From: Dermacentor variabilis
Taxonomy: Eukaryota > Arthropoda > Arachnida > Ixodida > Ixodidae
Length of the DNA stretch: 64,000 bases
NCBI RefSeq assembly: GCF_050947875.1
Contig: NC_134568.1
Coordinates: 206,112,217-206,176,216, forward strand
Direction of reading: 5' to 3'
The position numbers and the translations under genes were made by a program. Every line of letters starts with the position of its first letter. The first letter of the stretch is position 1. Below are positions 1-11,805 of this stretch, piece after piece. Below the pieces are notes generated by a model, which worked only from the letters and a program-made list of their open reading frames with translations, did no database searches and was not told the origin of the DNA.

Positions 1-55
1 ACGGAGCTCCGCAGAGGACAGTCACTCGAGGTTTCCACCGTGGCCTCCGGTCAAT

Positions 56-786
56 CAACTTCAACCACACTGACCGCTCTACCTTCCACAACGACTTTCC
101 TCACGCTTTCCGTTCCCAAACATTCGTACGTCTTCTCAGGCCGGCATGGACAGTGCCGACGTCGATGACTGGCTGAACCACTACGAATGCATCAGCACTA
201 ACAACAGGTGGGACTCTACTATCATGCTCGCGAACGTTATCTTCTACCTCGGCGGAATGCCTCGAGTATGGTTTCAAACCTAACGTTTCAAACCACAAGC
301 TGGGACAGCTTCAAGTACAAGATTCGAGACTTATTTGGGAACCCCTTGGGTCGACGGCTCGCTGCCAAGAAGGAATTATGTACTCGTGTGCAGACGTCAA
401 TGGAGCCATCTTAGCCTATATGCAAGTCTTAGTTTTCTGCCGCACAGCCGACGAAAACATGGCCGAAGCGGACAAAGTTGCGCACGTCTTTAAAGGCATT
501 GCCGTCGATGCCTTTAACTTGCTTATGTTTATTAACGTTACGACTGTTAACGCCATCATTAAGGAATGCCGCTGCATGGAACAAGCCAAGAGCCGACGCA
601 TCGCAGATCAGTTCCATCGCCTGCCGAATACCGCAGCGACATCATCGTCTTTCGTCCATCCAGCAGCTGCTATAATGTTACGCGTATCGTTCGGCGTGAC
701 CTAGAGGCGGCCGCCTCAAGTACCTTGGAATTTAAGACCTATACCGCTTATCCGAGCCGTCGTCCGACAGGAGATCGCCAATATAA
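56..786 (+). pseudogene. gag capsid-region remnant
   Basis: Three short frames give a tick-type Ty3 Gag when read together: DDWLNHYE-like residues near 150-180, a WDSFKYKIRDLFGNP stretch near 300-345, and a following part ending near 700 with a QAKSRRIADQF stretch. At least two frameshifts separate them. The region ends at the target-site duplication of the inserted SINE. Assignment rests on its position before the zinc knuckle and on its general resemblance to arthropod Ty3 Gag proteins; no catalytic motif is expected here. Confidence 0.7.
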
Positions 787-1021
787 TATAATATTTGGGG
801 TTTTACGTGCCAAAACCACTTTCTGATTATGAGGCACGCCGTAGTGGAGGACTCCGGAAATTTTGACCACCTGGGGTTCTTTAACGTGCACCTAAATCTA
901 AGCACACGAGTGTTTTCGCATTTCGCCCCCATCGAAATGCGGCCGCCGTGGCCGGGATTCGATCCCGCGACCTCGTGCTCAGCAGCCCAACACCATAGCC
1001 ACTGAGCAACCACGGCGGGTA
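787..1021 (-). mobile_element. tRNA-derived SINE (Ruka-like), full length
   Basis: On the minus strand the element starts with a tRNA-like head holding an A-box (TTGCTCAGTGGC) and a B-box (GGGATCGAATCCC), followed by a body ending in GTGCCTCATAATCAGAAAG and an AT-rich tail. It is flanked by a 13-bp direct repeat, ATCGCCAATATAA, at 774-786 and 1022-1034, showing that it inserted into the gag of the surrounding Ty3 element. It resembles the ixodid SINE known as Ruka; the name rests on general resemblance and was not checked by alignment. Confidence 0.9.
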
Positions 1022-1034
1022 ATCGCCAATATAA

Positions 1035-1543
1035 GCATCTACTCTGTTTTCTTGGCTCCTAGCTCCGATGTCCACCCACATTACACAACTCTACCTCTAC
1101 ACACACCAGACTTTCTTCCAGGGTTCCGGAATCTGTCCGCATGGCGAACTTCCGACGACAAGCCTATTTGTTGTAATTGCCACCGCGTCGGCCACATCTC
1201 CCGCCACTGCCCGAGTCGCTGGAGTCCCACATCACAGTCGAGTATTTTCGGATACTTTAATGCACCCAGACGCCATCGCTCGTATGTGCCCATCTCTGAC
1301 CAATTTGCCCTCAAGAACATGTGGCTGAGCCCCGCTGCTCCCACTCGCTTTCACCCCAACGCCGCCAATCTCGCTTCCTCCAGCCCTGCCGACCATCTTC
1401 CCCGACCTTTCGACGACGCCCTTCGATGGAAAATTAAACAATGCAGCTCCAAGAGGTGGCGCTGCATTGCTTCAACCGACCGAAAATACTCTATTGACGA
1501 TCCCTACCAAACAGAACCTCCTGGATATACAGATCGATGGTGA
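1035..1543 (+). pseudogene. gag nucleocapsid remnant with CCHC zinc knuckle
   Basis: An open frame here encodes a CX2CX4HX4C knuckle (CCNCHRVGHISRHC, nt 1169-1210). This is the nucleic-acid-binding signature of Ty3/retroviral nucleocapsid. It continues the gag interrupted by the SINE just upstream. The stretch after the knuckle is basic, proline- and serine-rich, as is common before the protease. The frame stops at 1543, so it is no longer joined to the downstream pol. Confidence 0.8.
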
Positions 1544-1800
1544 CAAGTCACTGCTCTTACCGACACTGAGGCATACCTTTCCATCATGAGTGCTCATTTT
1601 CGTCGAAAGCTCAAGAAAATTCTGATATCTCCATGTCGTCCATGTCGCCGATGGCGGAACAGCTGCCGTCGTCGAAATGTGCACCCCTGCTGTTTGCATT
1701 GCTGATGGCCAGACAGTTGTTCTATTGCCATCCTTTCCGAATGCCCGCATGATGTGGTCCTGGGCCTCAATTACGTTGTCGCGCTCTTATCAACTGTTCA
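1535..1800 (+). pseudogene. Aspartic protease remnant
   Basis: A plus-strand frame reads ALTDTEAYLSIMS at about 1552-1590. This corresponds to the retropepsin active site, with the usual DTG changed to DTE. A later HDVVLGLNY stretch near 1750-1775 matches the conserved C-terminal part of the fold. The frame is broken between the two. The glycine loss and the breaks imply no protease activity. Confidence 0.65.
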
Positions 1801-2399
1801 GCCAGCACCCTCTGTCTTGATCTTCCCCTTCTGTATCGCGCTGACCAACCTACGAGCGACCCACCTCCGAAGCGCCTCTGTTCCATCGAGTACGCCCACT
1901 CGCCCCCGCAGACGTTGACTTACGTCGACTTCCTGTCGTCGCGGCCAGTTCCTGAATGTGACTACGTTTTGACGCCCATCACTGACATCTGCCTCGTCGA
2001 CGGTATCACAGTACCCCATACCGTTCTGTCTAATAGTTGCGGACGTCATCTGCCTTTCTGTAATTAATTTCAGCTTGACACCGCAAGTTCTGCCACAAGG
2101 CATCTCCCTCGCCCTCATTTCCGCCTTGGATGGACACAAAGTGGAAACTTTCACGGTGGCCGCTTCTCCTCGTACCCCGACTCATCAGCACTCCGGCTCT
2201 TGCCTTGACATTGCCATTAAGTCCATGATGACTTTTTAATTAACACCTTAGTAGACTGAAGAACTCCACAATACACGTTCTGCTTTCCTACCTTGACATT
2301 TTCGACATTAGGGGCCGTCCCTTGGGCCAAGCCACAGGCGTAACTCATCGCATAACTATACCGGCGATGCACTTCCTGTTCGTCGGCGCTCATATCAGG

Positions 2400-3170
2400 T
2401 GTCCGTTCGTGAGCGTCAAAGCATTCAAAGTGAATTTGACAAGATTCTCACAAAGAAGATCATCGAGCCATATTGCTGTACCTAGGCATAACCTGTCGCA
2501 TTGGTTAAAAAGAAAGACCGCGCAGAGCAATTCTGTGTGGATTATCAGGACCTTAATAGAATCACGAAAAAGGGCGTGTACCCCCTACCGCGCATTGATT
2601 GCATTCTTGATTCCCTGCATGGTGCGCCCGCTATTTCTCCTCCATAGACCTACGCTCCAGGTACTGGCAGATTGCTGTGGGCAATAGGACCGTGAAAAGA
2701 CGGCATTTGTAGCACCTGACTGCCTTTACCAATTCAAAGTCATGCCGTTCGGACGTTGTAACGCTCCGGCCACAACTGGTCGCATGATGGACTCTCTGCT
2801 CAGAATCCTCGAATGGTCCACATGTTTATGATACTTGGACGACGTCATTGGTTTTTCATCAACTTTGGAGGCTCATATAAAGCGCCTCTCAGCCGTCCTC
2901 AACGTATTTCGCCGGTCTGGCCTGCAGCGGTACTCATCCAAATGTGACGTTGGCCGCCGCCAAATCGCAGTACTTGGCCATCTGGTAGACGCTAATGGTG
3001 TACAACCAGACCCAGGGAAAATCTGCGCAGTCAAAAACTTCTCTGTTCCCCGGTCTGCAATGGATGTCAGCAGCTTTATAGGGCTATGCTCATGCTTCCA
3101 TCGCTTCGTGGATACTTTTGCGGACATAACGAAGCCACTTACTAAGCTTTTGCCTTTTTCATAGGGCCCG
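2400..3170 (+). pseudogene. Reverse transcriptase remnant with stop beside YLDD
   Basis: Scattered frames give FCVDYQDLNRITKK (about 2530-2575), a YPLPRID stretch, a SSIDL-like motif A near 2640, and the catalytic YLDDV at 2832-2846. A TGA lies directly before YLDDV (2829-2831). The following open frame to 3164 carries the thumb/connection part (LGHLVDANGVQPDP, FIGLCSCFHRFV). Gene order and these motifs identify Ty3-type RT. Several stops and frameshifts make it inactive. Confidence 0.85.
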
Positions 3171-3650
3171 GAAGAGGCTTCTGCATTCTCGCACCTCATC
3201 AGGCTGCTTACGACTCCTGCGATACTTGACCACTTTGACCCGGCTGCGCCTACCGAGGTCGGTACGGATGCAAGTGGCCATGGAGTCGGTGCAATACTAT
3301 CCCAACGCCAACGTGGTCATGACCGTGTCATCGCTCATGCTAGCCGCCTCCAATCAGCCTCTGAGCGGCATTACTCGATTATGGAGTGCGAGTATTTGGC
3401 CCACGTTTGCGCGGTTCGGAAATTCAGACCCTAGATTTACGGACGACCCTTTGCTGTAGTTACCGACCACCACGAGCTGTGCTGATTGTCCTCTTTCAAA
3501 GATCCTTCCGGACGGTTTGGTCGCTGGGCCCTGCACCTACAAGAATTTTCATATTCGGTCGTATAAAAATCCGGCCGCCTGCACCTGGATGCAGATTGCT
3601 TGTCCAGGTATCCGGTCGACAATCCTGAGAACAGGAAGAGCTCTATCTTC
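3170..3650 (+). pseudogene. RNase H remnant
   Basis: Directly after the RT a frame reads EVGTDASGHGVGAIL (about 3255-3300), the first catalytic aspartate region of Ty3 RNase H, then HYSIMECEYLA near 3370-3400 with the conserved glutamate. The frame is then lost around 3420-3480. A DPSGRFGRW-like stretch near 3500 survives in another frame. Confidence 0.75.
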
Positions 3651-4770
3651 TTTGTGTCGAACCTGATTCACATCGGTGAAAAACAAGACCATGACCTATG
3701 ATTGCGAGAAATCATCAATCGCCTAGTATCATCGCCTAATGACGCACTCATCCGCAAAGTTGTGATTCAGGAGGCTGTCCTATACCGCTGCAATTTTCAA
3801 CTTGATGGACTTGACCTCCTTATTGTCGTGCCTATGCAGTTACGACGCAGTGTCCTCACTGAACTTCACGATACGCCCACTGCCAGACACTTTGGCGTAT
3901 CTCGCACCTACCAGCTTGTCCAGCGTCGTTTCTATTGGCCAAGCCTTGCACGCTCGGTCCGCCGTTACGTGGCCACTTGCGAATCATGCCAACGTTTCAA
4001 AACACCCCCGCTACTACCAGCTGGTCGTCTTCAGTCAATCGACGTACCCACGGTACCATTATATCGCGTTGGACTAGACCTTGTTGGCCCTTTTCCTACA
4101 TCCACATTGAGAAACAAATGGGTAGCAGTGGCTACTGATTACGCGTCAACAGTACTGATTACACGATTACGCGGTTACTTCTTGTTACGTGACGTTATAT
4201 TGCTTCACGGCAACCCCAGACAATTGCTCACTGACCATGGCCGTCACTTTCTCTCTCTAGTCATTGCCGACATACTGCGTTCCTGTTCGACGCAACACAA
4301 ATTGACTTCTTACTATCCCCAGACCAACGACCTCAACGCTTGAACCGCAATCTCACAGACGTGCTCGCTATGTATGTTTCGCCGGACCACCGTGATTGGG
4401 ACATTGCTCTTCCATACGTAACTTTCGCGCACAATTCCTCTCGTCATAATACAGCTGGATTTTCGCCTTTCTATCTAGTGTACGGATGAGAATCGACTTT
4501 CCCTCTCGACACTATGCTCCCACTATCTGCCGCCTCCACTACCGAGTATGCACGTGATGCCATCGCGCGGGATGACCACGCCCGTCATCTTACCCGCGCT
4601 CGGCTTACGGCATCACAAAGCAACCCGAGACGTCGCTATGATGCTTTGCACCGCGAAGCGATTTTCTCTGCTGGTGCGCTTGTGCTTCTCTGGCTTCCTT
4701 ATTGCTGTGTGGGCCTCTCCAAAAAGCTTCTTTCCCGGTACACGGGACCAGGAAACGTTTGCGGTTAGCT
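3650..4770 (+). pseudogene. Integrase remnant
   Basis: A 213-codon open stretch (3702-4343) carries the zinc-binding HHCC part (ELHDTPTARHFG with CESCQRFKT), the first catalytic Asp region (GLDLVGPFP) and the second (LLTDHGRHFLS). The stop at 4341-4343 falls just before the catalytic glutamate. The glutamate region and C-terminal domain continue in shifted frames up to about 4770, ending near RYTGPGNVCG, where the GP-type C-terminal motif would lie. Homology then ends. Confidence 0.85.
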
Positions 4771-5515
<745 letters not shown>

Positions 5516-5888
5516 ATAAAGAACTGTTTCTGTGGGCGCTGTCATGCAGTCTGCGAACGCGGCATGAGCTATCTGCCTATATCCAGGACCTGCTCGCAGT
5601 GGGCATATCTTTGCCCACGAGTACGTTGGTGAGTGAAGCATAGACAAGAGTTCCCCATAATGTAGTAAACATTAACACAACTAGACGGTCATCGGAATCC
5701 TGGTCGACACCTGCCAATTAATCCCGTTCTATGGAGGCGGGACATACGAGTCGCTTGTGCATTTGTATCCTAGGCGATCGCTCAATGACTTGCGCAGCTG
5801 CTAGCGACGACAGGATAGAATGAGCACCGTGTCGCTCATCCGCAAACGACGGGCATGAAGCGATCTTTTGTACGGAGCTCCACAGGTT

Positions 5889-5889
<1 letters not shown>
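5516..5889. other. Unassigned
   Basis: I see no gene, element end or strong repeat here. Confidence 0.5.
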
Positions 5890-5929
<40 letters not shown>

Positions 5930-6100
5930 CACAGAAACATGCATACACAAAAAAGGGGGACGAACAGGAATATAACAACTGTCAGAAGACGGAGCAGAAC
6001 GCCTGCCTATATACCTTAGTCCTTAGAAACAAGGAATTAGAGAAAGGAAGAATAAAAGGAAAAGGAGAGAGGTCAAATGGCGCCCTTTCAGATCCAGACG
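5890..6100 (+). repeat. Dispersed repeat headed by (ATT)n, copy 1
   Basis: An (ATT)n tract (5890-5929) runs into a segment with CAGAAACATGCATACAC and then AGAACGCCTGCCTAT. The same arrangement recurs at 38,195-38,390 and, more loosely, at 58,480-58,690. The three copies share an ATT-rich start, a CACAACGCCTGCCT-like core and a purine-rich end. It is a dispersed repeat of unknown class. Confidence 0.55.
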
Positions 6101-7534
6101 CAAAAATGTTTTCTTAAAATGTGCTGCAGGGCCTTTGAAACCGGGTTCACATTAAAGTATTGCGAACGAAGATTACGCCTATAATAGTATTTGAGTTAAG
6201 AGGCAGGTAAGTGTATTGCCCTTAGAATCTCAGATCTGAGAAAATCACTTTTATTTACAACATGCCTGGCACCTCATTGCATTCTCCACTTGAGTTCGTG
6301 GAAAAATTACTTCGAACCGCTCGTCACAGCACATGTGGGCATTGTTGAGTCAGAAACAATGAGATGTATAAGGAAGCTTTTCACATGTATTTTGAGAGCC
6401 AGAACATGATTTACATAAAAATAAGAGATAAGTTTCATGCATAAATGTACAAGAGTGCGGCCACAAATTGAATTTACTCGCGCACGACATGGTCATTAGC
6501 ACTTTAGAAGTACAGAAGACCTGTAAATACCATGGAAGGGCCTTCCTTTAAGCTTCCGAATAGGGCGCTAGAAATGTGTTTCCACGCTACCTGACGTGAA
6601 ATAACGTAGGGACAGCGCATTAGCTGGTCTCCACATGGCTTCAGTGGTTATTTAATGCGGTTCTTTAATGAGTCCGGAGCCAACAATCTCCCTTGTTTAG
6701 AAGCGCTCACAAACATTTCGCAAAGGCCAGAGCGTGCGATCATAACACAGTTTCGCATTTTCCTCCTAATGTAGATTTGTGGTTGGTTAAACTTTTCAGC
6801 AGTAATTCGCCATTCACTGCCGCTCTTTAATTTGATTTCCTGGAATGGCGATCGTCAGAAAGGTCTGCCAGCCGGAGACGACGCTTTGAGACCACCACGT
6901 CGTTCACAGCAAATTGCTTACACGGTCATTAATACGGGTCTTAACAGGGTTTATCTATGGTTATTGGGGGAAGATATAGTTAAGTTTCACGCAGGGATTT
7001 TAATGGATGTAGTTTGGGCAAAGAAGTGGAACTATAAAGCAGCCACTCTCCATCACTGACACTGTGCCGAGACGGTACCTTTGATTACACATAGCACAGT
7101 GACTGCGTGCACGGCAACGTCGTTGGGTTTGACCGCAATCGCCGATTACGTCGCTTCAGAGCCGAGCCTGTTCTCGTTAATCACGCGTAGCAGGCTCTCA
7201 GGCAAGCCTTTCGCCCTTTTTCAGATTACGTCAGTCATGTAACTGTCAATTAAGCAATGTGACTGAGGCGGTGGCCGTGCCATTAACCCATCAGTTACAT
7301 ATGTAAGTCATGCGATGACAGCGACGATTAATCATCTAAAGAAATGTCCATGTCTCATCGTTGCATTGTGTCGATAACCGCAGTGTTTTCGCTGCACAAT
7401 AGATGACTCTAAAAGACATCGACGAGTCAATAGACCGGCTACGTTGCTGTTTCCGTCACCGCAGACCTTTTCGCTTCCACTTACAGACGCAAAGTGACTG
7501 CCTCAGTTGATTCTGTCTCGGATTTTTCGGTGAT
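6101..7534. other. Unassigned
   Basis: No recognisable coding motif, inverted repeat or simple repeat. Short open frames here lack any familiar domain. Confidence 0.5.
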
Positions 7535-7635
7535 AAGTGTAAGCTGGGGAGGGGGATAAATAAACGGAAAGAGAGGTAGGCTAACCGGATGAAGAGCAAT
7601 CGGTTTGCTACCCTGCACTGGGCGAGTAAAAAACA
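7535..7635 (-). mobile_element. 3'-UTR scrap of an I/R1-like non-LTR element
   Basis: The minus strand reads CAGTGCAGGGTAGCAAACCG, then GGTTAGCCTACCTCTCTTTC. This matches the pattern at 16,815-16,890 (GTGTAGGGTAGCCAACCGG, GGTTAACCTCCCTGCCTTC) downstream of an RNase H remnant. It is therefore probably the end of a related element. Confidence 0.6.
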
Positions 7636-7839
7636 AAGAGTAGTCATTCGCATAGGTCAGTTTTTCCCAGGAATCGCACCATCTCCTTCGCTGACAATCG
7701 GCGCAGCTGCTTTTCTGATGTCTCTCTTTAGTACAATAAATCATGGTAGCTTGTGGACCATTCATCTACTCGAGAGAGGATACCACCGCCCTCAGTGTAT
7801 CGAATACATGCACTGCACTGTGAGCCGACGCAGTATGCT

Positions 7840-8825
7840 GGGGCCCTATAACGTAAAACTATTCCAATATGTTTTTATTCCAATTTCCTGACATCAAATT
7901 TGCGTAACCACAGACGCAAGCACCGGGCGGTCACTCGCAGGGTTGTCTGAACAGACCAATCAAACGTTCTCCTCGTTCATAGGAGGTCACTTGTGCTTGC
8001 TTGAAAAACGAATAACATTGCCTACACTGAGCGGCTTGTCGTATCTAATTGGCTGACAAGAGGCGACGAGAACGCTCAAGTGGAGAGGGCTTCACCGGGG
8101 CAGAGCCAGTGCACTGAAAATCGATAACCGGATGAAGAGGGTGGTACCAGCGTCTGCGATTGGTTGGCTTTCCCTTACTTAGCTTGTGGTGGCTGGTCGA
8201 AAATCGCGGCGGCATGCAACGGAAGCTTAAGAATGACGCTAAAACTGACCCTGAGCAAAGAAGAGTTGGCAGAATGTGGTAGTAAACGTGTCAAAAGTGC
8301 TTGAAAACGTTACACGGCCACGCAAGAAGTTTTATTATACGCAAATACACCCATGCTCTCCGGCAGGTGCGAGTAGCCAGCGTCTCAGCGATCGGCGGCA
8401 GCCATCTTTTATTCCTTTCGGAACGGGGCAGCCTGCGGCTATTCCGAAAAAAAATAGTTTTGTTCGGCATATTAATGCATCTTGATCGCGTACACGTCAC
8501 TTTGACGCGGTGAGTTTTTGCAGTTTTGTGACGTCGCGTGACAGGCAGGTGAAGTGGGTCCAGCCCGAAAATTTTTTACCAATAGCCGAGGGCTAATGGC
8601 GAAAAGGGGTCGAATCAAAAATAACTGTTTTTCTTTTTTCTGTCAAAACATGCATAATCAGTGTGTACACATCATATCAGATGGGGAGGCATCGCGGTTT
8701 TCGTGACGTCGCGTGACAGACTGGTGAAATGGGGGGTGGTCGAAAAAAGTTTTTGACCAATCGCGGAGGGCTGATAGCAGAATTGGAATAGAAAAGTTTG
8801 GAATAGTTTTACGTTATAGCGCCCC
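7840..8825 (+). mobile_element. Non-autonomous TIR element, copy 1 (986 bp)
   Basis: The ends are inverted repeats sharing GGGGCSCTATAACGT and then AAAACTATTCC. A second copy of almost the same length lies in opposite orientation at 18,504-19,487, which fixes the boundaries. No transposase frame is present; open frames of about 70 codons shared by both copies have no known domain. An internal pair of direct repeats of about 90 bp sits near the right end. No convincing target-site duplication was found, so the superfamily is open. Confidence 0.8.
8515..8790 (+). repeat. Internal direct repeat inside the TIR element
   Basis: Two segments (about 8515-8605 and 8695-8790) share GTGACGTCGCGTGACAG, then GGTGAA.TGGG, then GAAAA..TTTTT.ACCAAT and a GGGCTRATRGC end. 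They are about 180 bp apart. The same pair is visible in the inverted copy at 18,560-18,820. Confidence 0.75.
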
Positions 8826-10109
8826 TGGTTGTTTAAACGCACTCATATAACGTCCATTAATTACAGCAGTACAGATATGATTTGCCTATCTGAAAGTGAC
8901 ACTTAACCAGCATGAGCGTACAAAGCTTGTCAGAGCAGGGGCCCGCTGGGTGCAGTTCGGAAGACCGGCGGCAGTTTGTGGCTGCTATATAAAGTGCACT
9001 TCTACGTTCACAATATTATCTATCCTTGCAGCGCTGGGCGTATACCTCACGTTGAGGGCACGTCGGCGACAGGAACTGCAATGCCTGACTGTTTGGAGGG
9101 ATGTCCTGCACTTTCGTATGCACCTACTGCCAAGGAACCGCAGTATATCAAAAGCTCGCGGTCCTACTAAGAAAGGTGAGTATGCTGTGGGGCAAGCCTA
9201 ACATCAGATCTTCCGGGGGTCAGATGATTGATCCCACTTACAAGGATGTCCACTGCCTGAGACGTTATCACCGTTTCAGTCTTAATCAGTCTTACCGAGT
9301 GCTTTAGAGAATACTTAAAGGGAATTGATTTGCTGTATGAGAACGGCGCTATAACTATTGTCCAGTGAGTGCATGTTTGCCACTAGCCCAGGCGAGATCG
9401 ACAATGCAGTATATCAGCGGCCGCGCTTAGATGTCACCGATGACATCATGCTTCCACCGCGAAGCTGCTTCCTTGTATCTGTCCTCTGCGACACTTCATG
9501 TAATGGGTTTGGAGTTGCCAAACACGTCATCGGACTGATACGGCATCCCTGCGTTAACATTTCGAAAGCTATTGCCAATGTAGCCGACAGACATACTGGA
9601 CTCGTGCTGACAAATTTCACCAGTAAACAATGATATATCTTTAAACGCACGACTCTTGCTTACTGCGGCGCATTCTCGGCCCATGGCAAAGCACCACCTG
9701 CGCATTGCACGAAAGCGCTGCTGACGTTCCTGCGGGCCACGAGCCTTAACGAAACTTTGTAAATATTTCTGTAGTGTATACATGTCTGTGTTTGACTTTA
9801 TGTGTTGTTAAGTGTTTATCACTGTATATATCATTATCATCACCCAGCACCTGGATTAGCATGTCAGGCAAACAGCCAGGCTAACATCTCCAGCATATAA
9901 CTAAAGCTCGTATCTTGCTCGTATCTGTCTCTTGCTTAATTCAACATCGCAATGATTCAATACAAACTTTTAGTACATATCTAGGCATCCATGGGCCCTA
10001 CGCCTGCACCTGGTATTCCATGTCAGAGAAACTTTACCTCCAGTCGAACGCAACAGCATTCATGCACTGATAACTCAGATTCTCGACCGGTTTTCATTGA
10101 CATGATGGG
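8826..10109. other. Unassigned
   Basis: Short frames only. Nothing matching a known family was recognised. Confidence 0.45.
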
Positions 10110-10290
10110 TTGAAATTAAATTCTGCGGTTTTACGTGCCAAGACCACCATTTGATTATGAGACACGCCGTAGTATAGTACTTGATCTCCAGGGGATCTTT
10201 AACGTGCCACATCAAGGATGTTAATTTAGCGCTTTGGGCTGGTGTGCTGAGGAAACAGGGTTCGAAACCAACCATCGGACCAACTAGGGT
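10110..10290 (-). mobile_element. Degenerate SINE copy
   Basis: The minus strand retains the 3' body of the SINE (GGTTTTACGTGCCAA, GATTATGAGACACGCCG and CTTTAACGTGC read on plus), a B-box-like GGTTCGAAACC, and a weak head. It is clearly diverged from the full copies. Confidence 0.7.
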
Positions 10291-10291
10291 C

Positions 10292-10830
10292 ACTGAGTAT
10301 GTGGCAGTGTGAACATAAGTACCGCTTTACAACGAACCGCTTTCACGCCGACATGGGTCACTGTAGATGCGGGACTGGGTAGTTGCTGCTGTTCAATAAA
10401 ACTCTTTGACGCCGACCTGGGGCACTGGGCACTCGGTCTGTGCTGCCTTCAATTAACCTCTTTGGTGCCAGCTTGGATCACAGTGTATGTGCCTGTAGGT
10501 GTGTGCCGCTCTTCAATGAACGCCTTTGACACCAACTTTGGTAGCTAGGTATGTGCCACTGGGGATGTAGCGCTCTACAAAGACGAAAAAATCCTTTAAA
10601 TGTCTCCCATGATGGGCGGAGCCGAATAAGCGTCACAAGGGTTCCTCAAGGACGGCAACCTGACGCATTAGCAGGCTGCGCCACAATTGCACTGGGTATG
10701 TGCCACCTTTTCAACTAACGCGTTTCACGCCAACGCTTTAGCGAGCAGTGCCATGAACACACTGGGTATGCGCCACTCTACAATGAACCTCACGCCAACA
10801 TCGGTCACTGAGTATACGAGACTGGGTGTG
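10292..10830 (+). repeat. Degenerate minisatellite, about 60-66 bp unit
   Basis: Repeated phrases recur in order: TTCAATGAAC or variants, CTTTGACGCCAAC, TTGGGTCACTGGGTATGTG, then CCGCTCTTC. About six to eight diverged units can be followed, interrupted by a non-repeat stretch near 10,580-10,690. Confidence 0.75.
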
Positions 10831-11280
10831 CGGCGAGTGCGCGCACAATTCTGAGCACTCGCAGGCACCGGCGCGCCACGCTTCTCGTCTCGGAGGCCAC
10901 GCGCGGACTTCTCGGTAGCACCACGACAAGGCGCTGCGCGTCCAGAGAGAACCGTAAAGCGACAACACATGGTCCGATCCGGCGTCCGACGCGCCGGAAC
11001 GGTCGCCGGAAACGAGGTGTTTTCCGGATCGGACGTAAGGCGTGCGACAAACTGGACAGGTTTTAAGAGATGAGCCTGGTTGCCGCGTGACGCGTTTCTC
11101 GGCGTTCGCACGCACGGGCACGCCATACATTTCGAAGGCCACTCGCAGGCTTCGCGGTGGCGGCGCGAGATGGCGCCGAGTGTTCTTAGGCAAGCGCGAA
11201 AGAGGAGTACCGCTGCAGTACACGCCGTCTCGACGGCTGCAATACAGTGTGTGGCTATATTTATTCAATGCTAAACGCAT
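10831..11280. other. CpG-rich segment, probably repeat-derived
   Basis: GC- and CpG-rich sequence following the minisatellite. It contains two related phrases (GGCGCGCCACGCTTCTCG with GAGGCCACGCGC, and GGCACGCCATACATTTCG with AAGGCCACTCGC), suggesting a diverged tandem pair. Minus-strand frames of 133 and 180 codons are open mainly because of the composition and show no domain. A host CpG promoter cannot be excluded. Confidence 0.4.
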
Positions 11281-11454
11281 TACTGTCGACAGTCATCGTG
11301 ATATAGGTTCTGCCAAATTTTGTTTTAGACCATACAGAATGTTTTAAAATCTCTTGTGGCAGATAACGTAATTGTAGAGCTGGAGATGGATTGCTCAAAG
11401 CGGACATTACTCACACAAGAAACTAAAATGCATAATCAACAAATTAGCAGAATT

Positions 11455-11805
11455 TACTAAGTAACTTTTTAATTAATTACTCCATGGCACATATGGCAGT
11501 TGACGAATTGTAGCCAGCGAGATTACAAAACATACACTTGGAACGAATTCTAAGGATCGCACGGGTTTCGAGACATGCGTAGTGAAACTTGCGGCCAAAA
11601 AACGCTTTTGTTCCGCTTACTTCTATAACAAACCGCCATTCTAGCATCGAAGCAAAGAGGCAACTGGAACGCACATGTATTTCGTCGAACACTTTGAGAA
11701 TAAATATCTCGAAATTGATGCCATCCTGGAAATTCGTTTCATTTGGATACGCCTTGCGAATTCACCGGCTGCAATTGGTAAATTGCAATCTCTTGATGCT
11801 TTCGG
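11455..11805 (-). mobile_element. Foldback (MITE-like) element, copy B
   Basis: Homologous to 36,165-36,530 in the opposite orientation: both share AATTTCCAGGATGGCA and then TTTCGAGATATTT in that order. The two ends form imperfect inverted repeats (GGCACATAT, ACGAATTGTAGCC on the left against GCCTTGCGAATTCACCGGC, GGTAAATTG on the right). No coding capacity. Confidence 0.65.

Larger units (their letters stand above)
1..4770 (+). mobile_element. Decayed Ty3/gypsy LTR retrotransposon, canonical order
   Basis: Read in sequence: gag, CCHC knuckle, protease remnant, RT, RNase H and integrase follow one another on the plus strand, but in several frames with stops and frameshifts. The order (RT and RNase H before integrase) is the usual Ty3/gypsy one, in contrast to the intact element at 46,096. 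The left end and 5' LTR lie outside the window. No 3' LTR could be recognised after the integrase tail near 4770, where the sequence passes into another repeat. A SINE interrupts gag. The copy cannot encode a working polyprotein and is probably old. Confidence 0.88.

Noticed and set aside
10725..11280. 133- and 180-codon minus frames
   Set aside because: They lie in GC-rich repeat-like sequence and show no domain.
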